A DNA stretch of 64,000 nucleotides. Source: an uncultured Bacteroides sp. (GTDB taxonomy: Bacteria > Bacteroidota > Bacteroidia > Bacteroidales > Bacteroidaceae). The stretch lies in assembly GCA_949285075.1 (NCBI GenBank), contig CASDXF010000009.1, positions 18,998 through 82,997 of the forward strand. Direction: 5' to 3'. A model generated the notes under the pieces. The model saw only the letters and a list, made by a program, of their open reading frames with translations, made no database searches and was not told where the DNA came from. Below are positions 25,740 to 35,485 of the stretch, piece by piece (positions within the stretch are counted from its first letter, which is position 1; every line of letters starts with the position of its first letter). Position numbers and translations under genes: made by a program.

Positions 25740-27065
25740 ATGGAATATAAACTTCATAACGGAGGAGGCGGACTTTGCTACAAAGGATGCTCCCGGCAGG
25801 ACAAAAAACTGAATACTTACGATTGGCTAGCCGATATTCCGGGAAACCGGGAGGAATGTGACATGGTAGAAGTGCAGTTTAAGAATACCCGAAAAGGATA
25901 CTATCGCAACAGCAACAAGATTAAGCTTGAAAAAGGAGATATCGTAGCGGTAGAGGCTACCCCGGGACATGACATCGGCGAAGTGACGTTGACGGGAAGG
26001 CTAGTTCCGCTGCAAATGAAAAAAGCGGCTCTCAAGCCGGACGCGGAAATAAAAAGAATATACCGGAAAGCAAAACCGGTAGATATGGAAAAGTATCGGG
26101 AGGCAAAGGCTAAGGAACACGATACAATGATAAGGGCAAGGCAAATAGCGCTGAAGCTGAAACTGAACATGAAGATAGGTGACGTGGAATATCAGGGAGA
26201 TGGGAACAAAGCCATCTTCTACTACATAGCTGATGATAGGGTGGACTTCAGACAACTCATCAAGGTCTTAGCCGAAGCGTTCAGGGTACGAATTGAGATG
26301 AAGCAGATTGGAGCGCGACAAGAAGCGGGACGAATAGGCGGAATAGGCCCATGCGGAAGGGAGCTGTGCTGCGCCACGTGGATGACAAACTTTGTATCTG
26401 TAGCGACCAGCGCGGCCCGCTATCAGGACATCTCGCTGAACCCTCAGAAACTAGCCGGGCAATGCGCCAAGCTGAAATGCTGCTTAAACTACGAGGTAGA
26501 CTGTTACGTAGAAGCCCAAAAGAAACTTCCCTCAAAAGAAATCACGTTGGAGACAAAAGACGGGACGTTCTATCTTTTCAAGGCGGACATATTACGAAAC
26601 GAGGTAACGTATTCTACAGATAAGAGTATACCCGCCAACCTTGTAACCATAAGCGGGAAGCGGGCATTTGAAATTATCATGATGAATAAGAAAGGAATAA
26701 AGCCTGATAGCTTAACGGAAGAAGAGCACAAGACATCTTCCCAAAAGACCGTAGATTTATTAGAGCAAGAGAGCCTTACACGTTTTGACCGCAACAAGGA
26801 AGGAGGAGGGAAAAAGAAGAAGAAAAAGAAAAAGGCCGGGGAGAACCGCCCTCAACAGCAAACGGCGGGAAGCGGAGAGAATAAGGCAAACCCTAAAATA
26901 AGCAACAAGGAAAATCGTCCGAAAGAAGGAGATAAGAAGAAAGGAAAAAATAAAGCCGAAAAACAACAGGCAGCAGAACAACAACCGGTACAACCGCCGA
27001 AAACCGGGAAAAAGGAAAAGTCGAAACAGAAGAAGCAGCAAAAAGAGCTGAATAATGAAGAATAA
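25740..27065 (+). CDS. PSP1/RicT-like protein with lysine-rich tail
   Basis: 441 residues. The central region (about 110-290) is the PSP1/RicT (YaaT) family: RIGGIGPCGRELCCATWM and LKCCLNYEVDCY carry the conserved cysteines that in Bacillus RicT contribute to Fe-S ligation in the RicA-RicF-RicT complex controlling RNA processing. The C-terminal 100 residues are low-complexity Lys/Gln/Pro (GGGKKKKKKKKAGEN), probably disordered and nucleic-acid binding. Flanked by holB and gldH, the usual Bacteroides neighbourhood. Ends with an 11-base overlap with gldH. Confidence 0.88.
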   Translation: MEYKLHNGGGGLCYKGCSRQDKKLNTYDWLADIPGNREECDMVEVQFKNTRKGYYRNSNKIKLEKGDIVAVEATPGHDIGEVTLTGRLVPLQMKKAALKPDAEIKRIYRKAKPVDMEKYREAKAKEHDTMIRARQIALKLKLNMKIGDVEYQGDGNKAIFYYIADDRVDFRQLIKVLAEAFRVRIEMKQIGARQEAGRIGGIGPCGRELCCATWMTNFVSVATSAARYQDISLNPQKLAGQCAKLKCCLNYEVDCYVEAQKKLPSKEITLETKDGTFYLFKADILRNEVTYSTDKSIPANLVTISGKRAFEIIMMNKKGIKPDSLTEEEHKTSSQKTVDLLEQESLTRFDRNKEGGGKKKKKKKKAGENRPQQQTAGSGENKANPKISNKENRPKEGDKKKGKNKAEKQQAAEQQPVQPPKTGKKEKSKQKKQQKELNNEE

Positions 27066-27540
27066 AAAATGGAACAACCGCCTCGCGCAGAGAATGGCCA
27101 GACTGTTAATTATATATCTGGCCACCTCTTGTGTCGAGGAGCGGACGGTGTATCACGATTTTTCACCCCTTCCCGATAAAGGATGGATGAAAAAAGATAC
27201 GCTTGTTTTCCAAACGGAGAAACAACCTCCTTCCATCCTCAATTTATTCGTCGAAGTGCGGAACCGATACGATTACCCTTACAAGGAACTTTACCTATCC
27301 GTCAGCCAGAACTTACAAGACTCTATTCATTTCCAAACAGACACGATACAACTCGTTTTAACAGACTCATCAGGCAACTGGACCGGAAAAGGCTGGGGAT
27401 TTCTCTATTCATCAGAAAAGTTCGTCAAGTCCGTCCGCACCTTAAACGGGGGAGAATGCACGGTCAAAATAGCGAGCGTCATGAAAGACAGCCTGCTACA
27501 GGGCATTAACGACATCGGAGTACGGATAGAAAGGCAATAA
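27055..27540 (+). CDS. gldH: GldH-family gliding motility lipoprotein
   Basis: 161 residues, N-terminal signal with LLIIYLATSCVEE (lipidated Cys). GldH is a lipoprotein needed for gliding in flavobacteria and retained in non-gliding Bacteroides. The conserved FVEVRNRYDYPYKELYL and GWGFLYSSEKF segments are present. Overlaps the end of the RicT-like gene by 11 bases. Confidence 0.88.
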   Translation: MKNKKWNNRLAQRMARLLIIYLATSCVEERTVYHDFSPLPDKGWMKKDTLVFQTEKQPPSILNLFVEVRNRYDYPYKELYLSVSQNLQDSIHFQTDTIQLVLTDSSGNWTGKGWGFLYSSEKFVKSVRTLNGGECTVKIASVMKDSLLQGINDIGVRIERQ

Positions 27541-27664
27541 AGAATATAATCAGTTTTCCTTTCTTTCAAAGAGTCAAGAGTCTGTTTACATGCCGCCCGA
27601 GGCTATTTTGATTTCACGGCAACTCGTCGGAAAACGGTCATTCCTTGCGGACAATGCGGCAAAC

Positions 27665-27752
27665 CTTGTACAAGAGCCGTTTGACGGATGTACTTGTGTT
27701 TGACGTTTGATGTACTTGTATCTGACGTTTGATGTACTTGTATCTGATGACT
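27665..27752. repeat. Tandem array, 22-bp period, 3-4 copies, core ATGTACTTGTATCTGACG
   Basis: Clear units start at 27687, 27709 and 27731; a divergent unit precedes at 27665 (CTTGTACAAGAGCCG). The core GTAC is shared with the 9589 and 39640 arrays. It lies in a 496-base interval with no gene between gldH and rodA. Confidence 0.85.
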
Positions 27753-27780
27753 CGCTCAATCCATCTCCATTTGTCAGACC

Positions 27781-27868
27781 GCCCTATGGCTCGTGTGAAA
27801 CAGCCCTACGGCTCGCGATAGACAGGGCAGCGGCTCATGAGAAATAGGGCTGTTTCTCAAACGAAAGA
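27781..27868. repeat. Tandem array, 22-bp period, 3-4 copies, core CCCTACGGCTCGCGA
   Basis: Units start at 27781, 27803, 27825, with a decayed one at 27847. Each has a GGCTC core preceded by GCCCTA/GGGCAG and followed by an A-rich end. The same unit type recurs at 43216 and, inverted, at 51594. The rest of the gap (27869-28036) shows no gene. Confidence 0.85.
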
Positions 27869-28036
27869 TAGAGCGTTGGAAATGAGCCGTTTCACATGTG
27901 AGATATTATGCGGGTGCGTTTCCAATTTTCCACTAAAGAGCCTGCCGCTCAAAAAGCGCGCTTAAATTTTGCCAACGGAAAGGGGGCTCGAAAGAGACCT
28001 GAGAAAATCACCCAAGCGCAAAATTCAAACAGGAAC

Positions 28037-29494
28037 TTAGAGCCTTCGACTCCTCCCCGCATCTATCCGTAAAAATATAAACAGTAAAATAGTAAATCCC
28101 CAAAGAGAAGAACCGCCATAGCTGAAGAAGGGAAGCGGAATGCCAATAACCGGAGTCAAGCCCAATACCATTCCCACATTAATAAATAAATGGAAAAGGA
28201 ATATACTGGCCACGGAATATCCATACACCCGCCCAAAGGTAGACGTTTGCCGTTCAGACAAATAAATCAGTCTCCAGATAAAAATCAGAAAAGCGAGCAA
28301 TACAGCGGAAGACCCCACGAAACCCTGCTCCTCTCCAATAGTACAGAAAATGAAATCGGTATCCTGTTCTGGAACATACTTGAGCTTCGTTTGCGTTCCA
28401 TTTAAGAAGCCTTTCCCCATCAGGCCGCCTGAACCTATGGCTATTTTCGACTGATTCACATTATAGCCAGCTCCCGTTAAGTCTTCTTCAAGTCCTAACA
28501 ACACCTTAATGCGAACCTGCTGATGAGGCCCAAGCACATTAGAAAAGACATAGTTATTAGAATAAAGAAAGCCTACAGAGCATAACGTGAAAAGCGCGAT
28601 AAGCGGATAAGAACGTTGCCGCTCACTCAAGCCCAGATACAGCAAATAACCCACTATGACCACACACAATCCCCACTGCAGCCATACCAGATTGAAGGGG
28701 AGAAGATATCTGGAGACGAAGAAAGCGGCGAGCAAGACAATAAAGCTCCCCCCTATGATAACGCGCGCCTTACTCCATTTTTTCCGATAAACCCCTACCA
28801 TCCCTCCGGCAAACAGTATAATCAGAGCCAACACAATAAATTCGCCCGCAGGAGTTGGCGTTCCCGCCACATACTCTCCGCCCAAACGGACGCTCAAAAC
28901 GAAGTAGATTACAGCGCATACGCCTGAAAACAGCACTACGCCCGGCATCCCTTCCCGGTAAAGAACCAGAAAAAAGGCGAAGTAGACAAGCGCAGACCCC
29001 GTTTCCTTCTGCCCGATAATCAATAGCATCGGCAGAAAAATAATTAATCCCAGCATGAGCGCGCACCGCATTCTCTTCATAGAGAACGAATAAGCGTTCA
29101 TGTATTTAGCCAACGCCAACGCCGTAGCGAATTTGGCAAACTCCGCCGGCTGTAAACTGACAGGCCCCATTACTAGCCAAGAACGAGACCCCTTCGTATC
29201 GGGAGCAATAAAAATGGTAACTATCAGAAGCAGGACGAGCCCGGCATAAATGAGATAAGCGAAGATATCGTACACCCGGTCATCCAACATCAACAGCACG
29301 AACCCTAACCCAAACGAGCAGATTATCCACACGAACTGCTTTCCCGCCCGGGTTGAGAAATCCAAGAAGTCACGGTCAACATAGTCGTAACTCGCTCCGC
29401 ACACGCTGAACCAACCGGCCACAATCAGCAGCAGATAAACGCCAATCGTTATCCAGTCCAGCGTCTTCCATAAGCTATCGTTCCTCATCACCAT
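28037..29494 (-). CDS. rodA: Rod-shape-determining SEDS glycosyltransferase RodA
   Basis: 485 residues, longer than E. coli RodA because of extra central membrane segments, as in other Bacteroidetes. Polymerises peptidoglycan glycan strands during elongation. SEDS signatures: GSRSWLVMGPVSLQPAEFAKF, and near the end GMVLGLTPVIGIPLPFFSYGGSS. About ten or more membrane helices. Last gene of the purH-mreBCD-mrdA-rodA run, overlapping the mrdA stop by up to 20 bases; its activity needs the PBP2 encoded just upstream. Confidence 0.95.
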   Translation of the reverse strand: MVMRNDSLWKTLDWITIGVYLLLIVAGWFSVCGASYDYVDRDFLDFSTRAGKQFVWIICSFGLGFVLLMLDDRVYDIFAYLIYAGLVLLLIVTIFIAPDTKGSRSWLVMGPVSLQPAEFAKFATALALAKYMNAYSFSMKRMRCALMLGLIIFLPMLLIIGQKETGSALVYFAFFLVLYREGMPGVVLFSGVCAVIYFVLSVRLGGEYVAGTPTPAGEFIVLALIILFAGGMVGVYRKKWSKARVIIGGSFIVLLAAFFVSRYLLPFNLVWLQWGLCVVIVGYLLYLGLSERQRSYPLIALFTLCSVGFLYSNNYVFSNVLGPHQQVRIKVLLGLEEDLTGAGYNVNQSKIAIGSGGLMGKGFLNGTQTKLKYVPEQDTDFIFCTIGEEQGFVGSSAVLLAFLIFIWRLIYLSERQTSTFGRVYGYSVASIFLFHLFINVGMVLGLTPVIGIPLPFFSYGGSSLWGFTILLFIFLRIDAGRSRRL

Positions 29495-31337
29495 AATATA
29501 TCACCCTGTTACTGATTTCTTCCGCTCTCGCCTCATTCTCCGGCGAAAGTTTTCCCTTCAAGTATTGCTCCATCATCAAAGCTCCAATAGGTACTCCATA
29601 AGTGGCCCCCCAACCTCCATTTTCCACATAGACCACAATGGCGATTTTCGGTTTGTCCATAGGGGCGAATCCCAGAAACGCCGAATGGTCGTGCCCCCTA
29701 TTCTGAGCCGTTCCCGTCTTTCCGCAAGCCTCCAAACCGGGAAGCATTAACGAAAGCATACGGCATGTGCCTCCCGTGGCCGCCTCTCGCATGCCTTCCA
29801 CAACGGCCTCATAATGTCGACGCTCGATTCCCGTATATCTCGGGAAACGATAAGCGCTATCCAACTGGCTTCCCTCTATTTCCTTTACTATATGCGGCGT
29901 AATAAACCATCCCCTATTGGCGATTGTCGCTCCTAAGTTCGCGATTTGCAAGGGAGTGGCCGTAATCTCACCCTGACCGATAGCTATGCTTATTACGGTT
30001 AACCCGTTCCATCGCTTGTTATAAGCTTTGTCGTAATACTGCGCGTTCGGGATAAATCCCCGGCTTTCGCCCGGCAAGTCCACTCCGAGCCGATAACCGA
30101 ATCCCTGCGCTACCATGTGATCCTTCCAAACCGTAATCGCCTTCTGCGGAGTGCCATACTTACGATCACTTAGCATGCGGAACAGTCCCCAACAAAAATA
30201 GGAGTTACATGACGTAGCTATGGAGGGAACCAACGGCAATGGAGAGCCGTGAGCGTGACACCCCACTGTCAGTCCTCCATAATGAAATCCCTTCGAGCAA
30301 GGGAAAGCCGGACTATCCTTCGTGACAACGCCTTCTTGTAGAAACGTAAGCCCCTGCGCCGTCTTAAAGGTAGAGCCCGGAGGATACGTACCCGTCAAGG
30401 CACGATTCAGCAATGGTTTCATCTTATCACGCTGCAACGCCAGATGATTCTTCCCGCGTTGACGGCCAATCATAAGATGCGGATCGAAGTTCGGAGAAGA
30501 AACCATGCAAAGTATTTCCCCCGTCTCCGGTTCAATGGCAACAATGCTGCCTAACTTATTCTTCAGCAAACGCTCTCCAAGCATCTGCAAATCCATATCC
30601 AGTCCTAAAGTAAGATTCTTTCCGGGAACGGAAGGACGGTCATACTTTCCGTCCATATAACGCCCTTGAATCCTGCCGTGAGCGTCACGAAGCAATATCT
30701 CTACCCCCTTCTCTCCCCGTAAACTCTTCTCGTACGACTTCTCCACCCCAGATACCCCTACGTAATCTCCACGAATATAGTAGTTCTCATCATCCCTCTC
30801 AAGCGCTTTCGCGGAAATCTCTCCAATATCCCCTAAGACATGAGCCGCCCCATTGTATGTGTATTGCCTGATTGTACGGCGTTGCACATTAAAGCCTCTG
30901 AACTTAAACAGTTTCTCCTGAAAGACTCCACACTCTTCCGCAGAAAGCTGCGACATAAACACTTGGTTCGTATATCTTGAATACCCCGGATTACGACGAC
31001 GGTCCTTCATGTCTGTCATAATCGTCTGAAACTGTTCAACCGTGATTCCCAACGACTGGCACAAATCGACAGTATCCAGATTCTCTATTTCTTTAGGCAC
31101 AACGGTTATGTCATAAGCCGGCTGATTAAATACCAACAGTTTTCCTTCACGATCATAAATTGCTCCTCTCGAAGGGTATTGAATCTTGTTCAGAAAGGCG
31201 TTATTATCCGCATATTTCTTGTAATCATCAGTCACAATTTGTAGAATGAAAAGCCTAACCAAATAAATCAACACAATGATTAAAGCAATTCCTCCTATCA
31301 CAAACTTCCGCCTCTCTAGTCTATAATCTTTTAGCAT
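29475..31337 (-). CDS. mrdA: Penicillin-binding protein 2
   Basis: 620 residues from ATG at 31337 (a GTG one codon earlier is possible). Class B PBP of the elongasome, a DD-transpeptidase. N-terminal membrane anchor (FVIGGIALIIVLIYLVRLFIL), dimerisation domain, then transpeptidase motifs: S-x-x-K in PPGSTFKTAQ, S-x-N in TSCNSYFCW, K-T-G in CGKTGTAQN. Partner of RodA. The start nearly abuts the mreD stop (TAGTGATG). Confidence 0.96.
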   Translation of the reverse strand: MLKDYRLERRKFVIGGIALIIVLIYLVRLFILQIVTDDYKKYADNNAFLNKIQYPSRGAIYDREGKLLVFNQPAYDITVVPKEIENLDTVDLCQSLGITVEQFQTIMTDMKDRRRNPGYSRYTNQVFMSQLSAEECGVFQEKLFKFRGFNVQRRTIRQYTYNGAAHVLGDIGEISAKALERDDENYYIRGDYVGVSGVEKSYEKSLRGEKGVEILLRDAHGRIQGRYMDGKYDRPSVPGKNLTLGLDMDLQMLGERLLKNKLGSIVAIEPETGEILCMVSSPNFDPHLMIGRQRGKNHLALQRDKMKPLLNRALTGTYPPGSTFKTAQGLTFLQEGVVTKDSPAFPCSKGFHYGGLTVGCHAHGSPLPLVPSIATSCNSYFCWGLFRMLSDRKYGTPQKAITVWKDHMVAQGFGYRLGVDLPGESRGFIPNAQYYDKAYNKRWNGLTVISIAIGQGEITATPLQIANLGATIANRGWFITPHIVKEIEGSQLDSAYRFPRYTGIERRHYEAVVEGMREAATGGTCRMLSLMLPGLEACGKTGTAQNRGHDHSAFLGFAPMDKPKIAIVVYVENGGWGATYGVPIGALMMEQYLKGKLSPENEARAEEISNRVIYYGDEER

Positions 31338-31339
31338 CA

Positions 31340-31837
31340 CTATTTCCTTATACCCTCAAGACCCACAATACAAACAGAAGTAAGAAAGGCGGATGACACC
31401 ACCCGCAATAACAGCATCCACACGTTAGAGAGCGTGAACAACTCTATAGCAAGCAATAGCAGGCAATGTAAAAGAACAACCGCAACAACATATTTCAAGA
31501 AAGAAGAAATGCCCATCGTCTTAAAGGAAGGCACGACGCTCTCAAGCGCATCACGAGGCATAAACAGACGGAGGATGCCGGGACGAGAAAAAGCCACAAA
31601 GACACTGGCTGCGGCATTCATTCCCGGAGTATCGGAGAATACATCAATCGTCAATCCCAAGAAGAAAGCCCAAAGCATCAGTTCATTGCGAGAGACTCCG
31701 GAATCGAGCTTAAGAATAAAATAAATATATATGAACGGAGTAGCGTACCCGAATATATGAATATTGTTCAAGATTAACGCTTGGAGCAACGTCAACCCAA
31801 GAATCCATCCAATCCTATGCAGATAAACAACCAACAT
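31340..31837 (-). CDS. mreD: Rod shape-determining protein MreD
   Basis: 165 residues, five or so membrane helices, hydrophobic throughout (WILGLTLLQALILNNIHIFG). Inner-membrane elongasome component linking MreC to the synthases. Identified by size, hydropathy and position between mreC and mrdA; start and mreC stop share one base (TAATG). Confidence 0.9.
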   Translation of the reverse strand: MLVVYLHRIGWILGLTLLQALILNNIHIFGYATPFIYIYFILKLDSGVSRNELMLWAFFLGLTIDVFSDTPGMNAAASVFVAFSRPGILRLFMPRDALESVVPSFKTMGISSFLKYVVAVVLLHCLLLLAIELFTLSNVWMLLLRVVSSAFLTSVCIVGLEGIRK

Positions 31838-32682
31838 TATTCAATGACAGCTTTTTTTTCAAGTTCCAATTGTTCATGCTGACCATTTCGAGCGATAACC
31901 AATACATTCCTTAATTTACCGAAATCAGTAGCCAGTTTAATCTTCAGCAGATAAGACAGCCCATCATCTGAGTCAGACATGTCATCTACAGTCCCCACCA
32001 TAACGTCTTCCGGAAAAACAGTCGAAAAACCGCTAGTCACCACCGTATCTCCCAAATTGAATTCAGCGTGCCGGGGCAAATCTCGTAAATAGGCATACTG
32101 AGAATCCCCATATTCCCACTTTAAGTAGCCAAAATATTCACTGCCAACAATCTTACAACTGATATTCGACTTACTATTCAAAGCAGAAATGACAAGCGAG
32201 TAAGAAGGAGAGGTTTCATACACAATACCTACAATACCATTTCCATCCACTACCCCCATTCCCGGACGAATACCAGAAGAAGAACCCTCGTCAAGAGTAA
32301 TGTAGTTATCCATCAAATTCAGGCTATTCTTAATCACACGAGCCTTAAATGTCCTATAGTCCGTTTGCGGAATATATCTAATAGAATGAACTGAAAGAGA
32401 ATCGAGGCCACTCTTTTCCAAGGCCTTCTCCAAATTAGCAATATGTTGCTCAAGCAACATATTGCGCTCTAATAAAGATTCATTAACGGATTTCAAATAA
32501 AAATACGAAGCGACACTTCCCGAAATCTCATAGACCGCACCTACAACCGCATTGGCAGAAGTAAAGAAGGCACTTTGCTGATAACGGTTGAAACGAAATA
32601 ACAAAACAAAACTGGCTACCTCTAATATGACAAAGAGGAACCAGTAATTATATTTCAAAAAGAAATCTATCAGATTCCGCAT
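31837..32682 (-). CDS. mreC: Rod shape-determining protein MreC
   Basis: 281 residues. N-terminal membrane helix (YNYWFLFVILEVASFVLLF), coiled coil (LLERNMLLEQHIANLEKALEK), then the periplasmic beta domains with GMGVVDGNGIVGIVYE and LGDTVVTSGFSTVFPEDVMVG. Activates PBP2/RodA from the periplasm. Seven bases separate it from mreB. Confidence 0.95.
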   Translation of the reverse strand: MRNLIDFFLKYNYWFLFVILEVASFVLLFRFNRYQQSAFFTSANAVVGAVYEISGSVASYFYLKSVNESLLERNMLLEQHIANLEKALEKSGLDSLSVHSIRYIPQTDYRTFKARVIKNSLNLMDNYITLDEGSSSGIRPGMGVVDGNGIVGIVYETSPSYSLVISALNSKSNISCKIVGSEYFGYLKWEYGDSQYAYLRDLPRHAEFNLGDTVVTSGFSTVFPEDVMVGTVDDMSDSDDGLSYLLKIKLATDFGKLRNVLVIARNGQHEQLELEKKAVIE

Positions 32683-32689
32683 TTTCGGC

Positions 32690-33712
32690 TCATCTCATTA
32701 AGAATGAGAAACGGTTTACATTCTTCAATGCCACACCCGTACCTTTCGCCACCGCATGCAAGGGATCTTCAGCAATATGAAACGGAATGTTTATCTTATC
32801 CGTCAAACGCTTGTCCAACCCACGGAGCAATGCGCCACCACCCGCCAGATAGATTCCGTTATGCACAATATCCGCATATAATTCGGGAGGCGTGTTCTCT
32901 AACGCACTCAATATGGCCGTCTCTAACTTCGATATAGATTTCTCCAAGCAATGGGCTATTTCTTGATAGCATACGGGCACTTCCATAGGTAATGCTGTAA
33001 TACGGTTCGGACCATGTACAACATAATCCTCCGGAGCGTTCTCGCCCAACTCTGTCAATGCAGCTCCCACACTTATTTTAATACGCTCGGCCATACGTTC
33101 GCTGACCTTCACATTATGCTGGCGGCTCATGTATTCTTGAATATCGGCCGTTAAGTCATCCCCTGCTATACGAATGGAGTTGTTCGACACAATGCCACCT
33201 AATGATATCACGGCTATCTCCGTAGAGCCTCCACCTATATCCACAATCATATTGCCTTCAGGGGCTTCCACATCTATACCGATACCTATCGCGGCGGCCA
33301 TCGGCTCAAATATCAAGTATACATCGCGTCCTCCCGCATGTTCCGCAGAGTCACGAACCGCACGAAGCTCAACCTCGGTACTTCCCGATGGAACGCCAAT
33401 AACCATACGGAGAGAAGGAGAAAACAAACGGTTACGCGTATTGACTTGTTTGATTAATCCACGCATCATCTGTTCACAAGCGTAGAAATCCGCTATCACC
33501 CCATTACGTAAGGGGCGGATCGTACGAATGTTCTCGTGGGTTTTCTCATGCATCATCTTAGCCTTCTCTCCCACGGCAATCATCTTATCCGTACGACGGT
33601 CTAACGCAACAACCGAAGGCTCATCCACCACAATTTTACCATTCGTAATAATAATGGTATTTGCAGTTCCTAAATCCATCGCTATTTCCTGCGTAAAAGA
33701 AAACAATCCCAT
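32690..33712 (-). CDS. mreB: Rod shape-determining actin MreB
   Basis: 340 residues, normal length. Actin-like ATPase that guides cell-wall elongation. Membrane-facing N terminus MGLFSFTQEIAMDLGTANT, phosphate loops VDIGGGSTEIAVIS, and the adenosine motif GIYLAGGGALLRGLD are all present. Heads the mre block; the gap to purH contains a hairpin, so it may have its own transcript. Confidence 0.98.
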   Translation of the reverse strand: MGLFSFTQEIAMDLGTANTIIITNGKIVVDEPSVVALDRRTDKMIAVGEKAKMMHEKTHENIRTIRPLRNGVIADFYACEQMMRGLIKQVNTRNRLFSPSLRMVIGVPSGSTEVELRAVRDSAEHAGGRDVYLIFEPMAAAIGIGIDVEAPEGNMIVDIGGGSTEIAVISLGGIVSNNSIRIAGDDLTADIQEYMSRQHNVKVSERMAERIKISVGAALTELGENAPEDYVVHGPNRITALPMEVPVCYQEIAHCLEKSISKLETAILSALENTPPELYADIVHNGIYLAGGGALLRGLDKRLTDKINIPFHIAEDPLHAVAKGTGVALKNVNRFSFLMR

Positions 33713-33742
33713 GACTGATTTTTAGAATTAAGGACAAAGAAC

Positions 33743-33785
33743 TAAGAATGAGAAAACACCGCCAAAATAAGCTTTCTCATTCTTA
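33743..33785 (-). terminator. Intercistronic hairpin between purH and mreB
   Basis: Arms 33743-33755 (TAAGAATGAGAAA) and 33773-33785 pair perfectly over 13 bp around a 17-base loop. Could terminate or attenuate purH readthrough into the shape genes, or stabilise the purH end. No clear T-run on the minus strand. Confidence 0.5.
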
Positions 33786-33807
33786 ACTTTCCGTCCAACG
33801 TTTAAAA

Positions 33808-35331
33808 TTAATGTTTAAAGTGACGTATGCCGGTAGTCACCATCGCCATACCATGCTCATTGCAGTAAGCGAAAGTTAAATCGTCTTTTACAGAGCCTCC
33901 CGGCTGAATAACAGCGGTAATGCCTTCTTTATCCGCAATCTCTACACAATCAGGGAAGGGGAAGAACGCATCCGAGGCCATTACTGCCCCGTGCAAGTCG
34001 AAGCCAAATGACTTCGCCTTTTCAATCGCCTGTTTCAAAGCGTCTACACGAGACGTCTGTCCGACTCCACTTGCCAACAATTGTTTCCCTTTTGCCAATA
34101 CTATCGCATTCGACTTGCTGTTCTTCACAATCTTGTTCGCAAACAACATATCTTCCACCTCTTCCGTAGTCGGGGCCTTCTCCGTCACCGTCTTCAAATC
34201 GGCCGCCGCCTCGATGTTCATATCCTTATCCTGCACTAATACGCCATTCAGCAAAGAACGGAATTGCTTCTTCGGCAACTTCGCCTCCTTGCGCACCAGA
34301 ATAATCCGGTTCTTTTTCTGGCCAAGTATTTCAAGCGCATCCACGTCATAGTCCGGCGCAATAATTACCTCGAAGAAAATTTTATTGATTTCCTCGGCTG
34401 TTTTCTTATCTACCACACCATTAGTAATCAGCACACCTCCGAATGCGGATACCGGGTCACCGGCCAACGCATCCTTCCACGCCTCTACAAGCGTAGAGCG
34501 AGAAGCCAAACCGCAAGCGTTGTTATGTTTCAGTATAGCGAAAGTCAAATCGTCAAACTCGTCAATCAGCTCAATGGCAGCATTGATGTCGAGCAAATTA
34601 TTATATGAGATTTCCTTACCGTGAATCTGGTCGAACATCGCATCCAGATTTCCATAAAAATATCCCTTCTGATGAGGGTTCTCACCATAACGAAGTTGCT
34701 TTTGATTATTCGCCGAGCAACGGAAAGCGGAGCCTTCTCCCCCGTCAAAGTAATTAAAGATAGCTGAGTCGTAGTGAGAAGATACGCCGAAAGCCTCCTT
34801 AGCCATCCAACGCCGTTCTTCAAGGGTGGATGTAGCGCCATGCTCCATCAACATATCCAAAAAAGGCTTATACTGAGCTTGCGAAGCGACAATCACTACG
34901 TCATTGTAGTTTTTCGCCGCTGCCCTAATCAATGAGATGCCACCGATGTCTATTTTCTCTATGATTTCCGCTTCAGAAGCCCCGGAAGCCACCGTCGCCT
35001 CGAACGGATACAAATCGACGATAACCAAGTCTATTTCGGGAATTTCATACTTTTCTATCTGCTGAATATCTTGTTCCAAGCCACGACGACAGAGAATACC
35101 CCCGAAAATCTTCGGATGCAGCGTCTTTACACGCCCTCCTAAAATAGAGGGATATGTGGTCAAGTCTTCTACAGCCTTGCAAGGATAGCCCAATGATTCA
35201 ATAAACTGGCGAGTTCCTCCCGTGGACAGGAACTCCACACCTTCCTCATGAAGTTTGGTAATAATTTCGTCCAAACCTTCCTTATGGTACACAGATACCA
35301 ATGCGGTTTTTATTCTTTTAGAGTCAGACAT
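33808..35331 (-). CDS. purH: Bifunctional AICAR transformylase / IMP cyclohydrolase
   Basis: 507 residues, usual PurH length. Performs the last two steps of IMP synthesis. N-terminal cyclohydrolase: ALVSVYHKEGLDE and LHPKIFGGIL. C-terminal transformylase: KQLRYGENPHQKGYF, LKHNNACGLA, GDPVSAFGGVL, and SDAFFPFPDCV. Own promoter upstream; the mre genes follow on the same strand. Confidence 0.98.
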   Translation of the reverse strand: MSDSKRIKTALVSVYHKEGLDEIITKLHEEGVEFLSTGGTRQFIESLGYPCKAVEDLTTYPSILGGRVKTLHPKIFGGILCRRGLEQDIQQIEKYEIPEIDLVIVDLYPFEATVASGASEAEIIEKIDIGGISLIRAAAKNYNDVVIVASQAQYKPFLDMLMEHGATSTLEERRWMAKEAFGVSSHYDSAIFNYFDGGEGSAFRCSANNQKQLRYGENPHQKGYFYGNLDAMFDQIHGKEISYNNLLDINAAIELIDEFDDLTFAILKHNNACGLASRSTLVEAWKDALAGDPVSAFGGVLITNGVVDKKTAEEINKIFFEVIIAPDYDVDALEILGQKKNRIILVRKEAKLPKKQFRSLLNGVLVQDKDMNIEAAADLKTVTEKAPTTEEVEDMLFANKIVKNSKSNAIVLAKGKQLLASGVGQTSRVDALKQAIEKAKSFGFDLHGAVMASDAFFPFPDCVEIADKEGITAVIQPGGSVKDDLTFAYCNEHGMAMVTTGIRHFKH

Positions 35332-35356
35332 TTAATTGCGTATTAATATTCGACGA

Positions 35357-35364
35357 CAAAGTTA
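35357..35364 (-). promoter_or_regulatory. -7 box (TAACTTTG) of the purH promoter
   Basis: TAACTTTG on the minus strand, 25 bases upstream of the purH ATG. A CTTG lies upstream, but at shorter than usual spacing. Confidence 0.55.
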
Positions 35365-35408
35365 CGAAATATTGTTTATCAAGCGGATAAATAAAAGAGC
35401 GAATTAAG

Positions 35409-35451
35409 AAAAAAAAGCGTTGACTTTCCCCTTCCCGAGGAAAGTCAACGC
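35409..35451 (-). terminator. Rho-independent terminator of the M13 peptidase gene
   Basis: Stem arms 35417-35429 (GCGTTGACTTTCC) and 35439-35451, perfect 13 bp, 9-base loop, followed on the minus strand by TTTTTTTCTT. Starts 35 bases after the peptidase stop. Confidence 0.9.
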
Positions 35452-35485
35452 CTTTCAGACGCATACGGGACGCACGTTCAGTCCT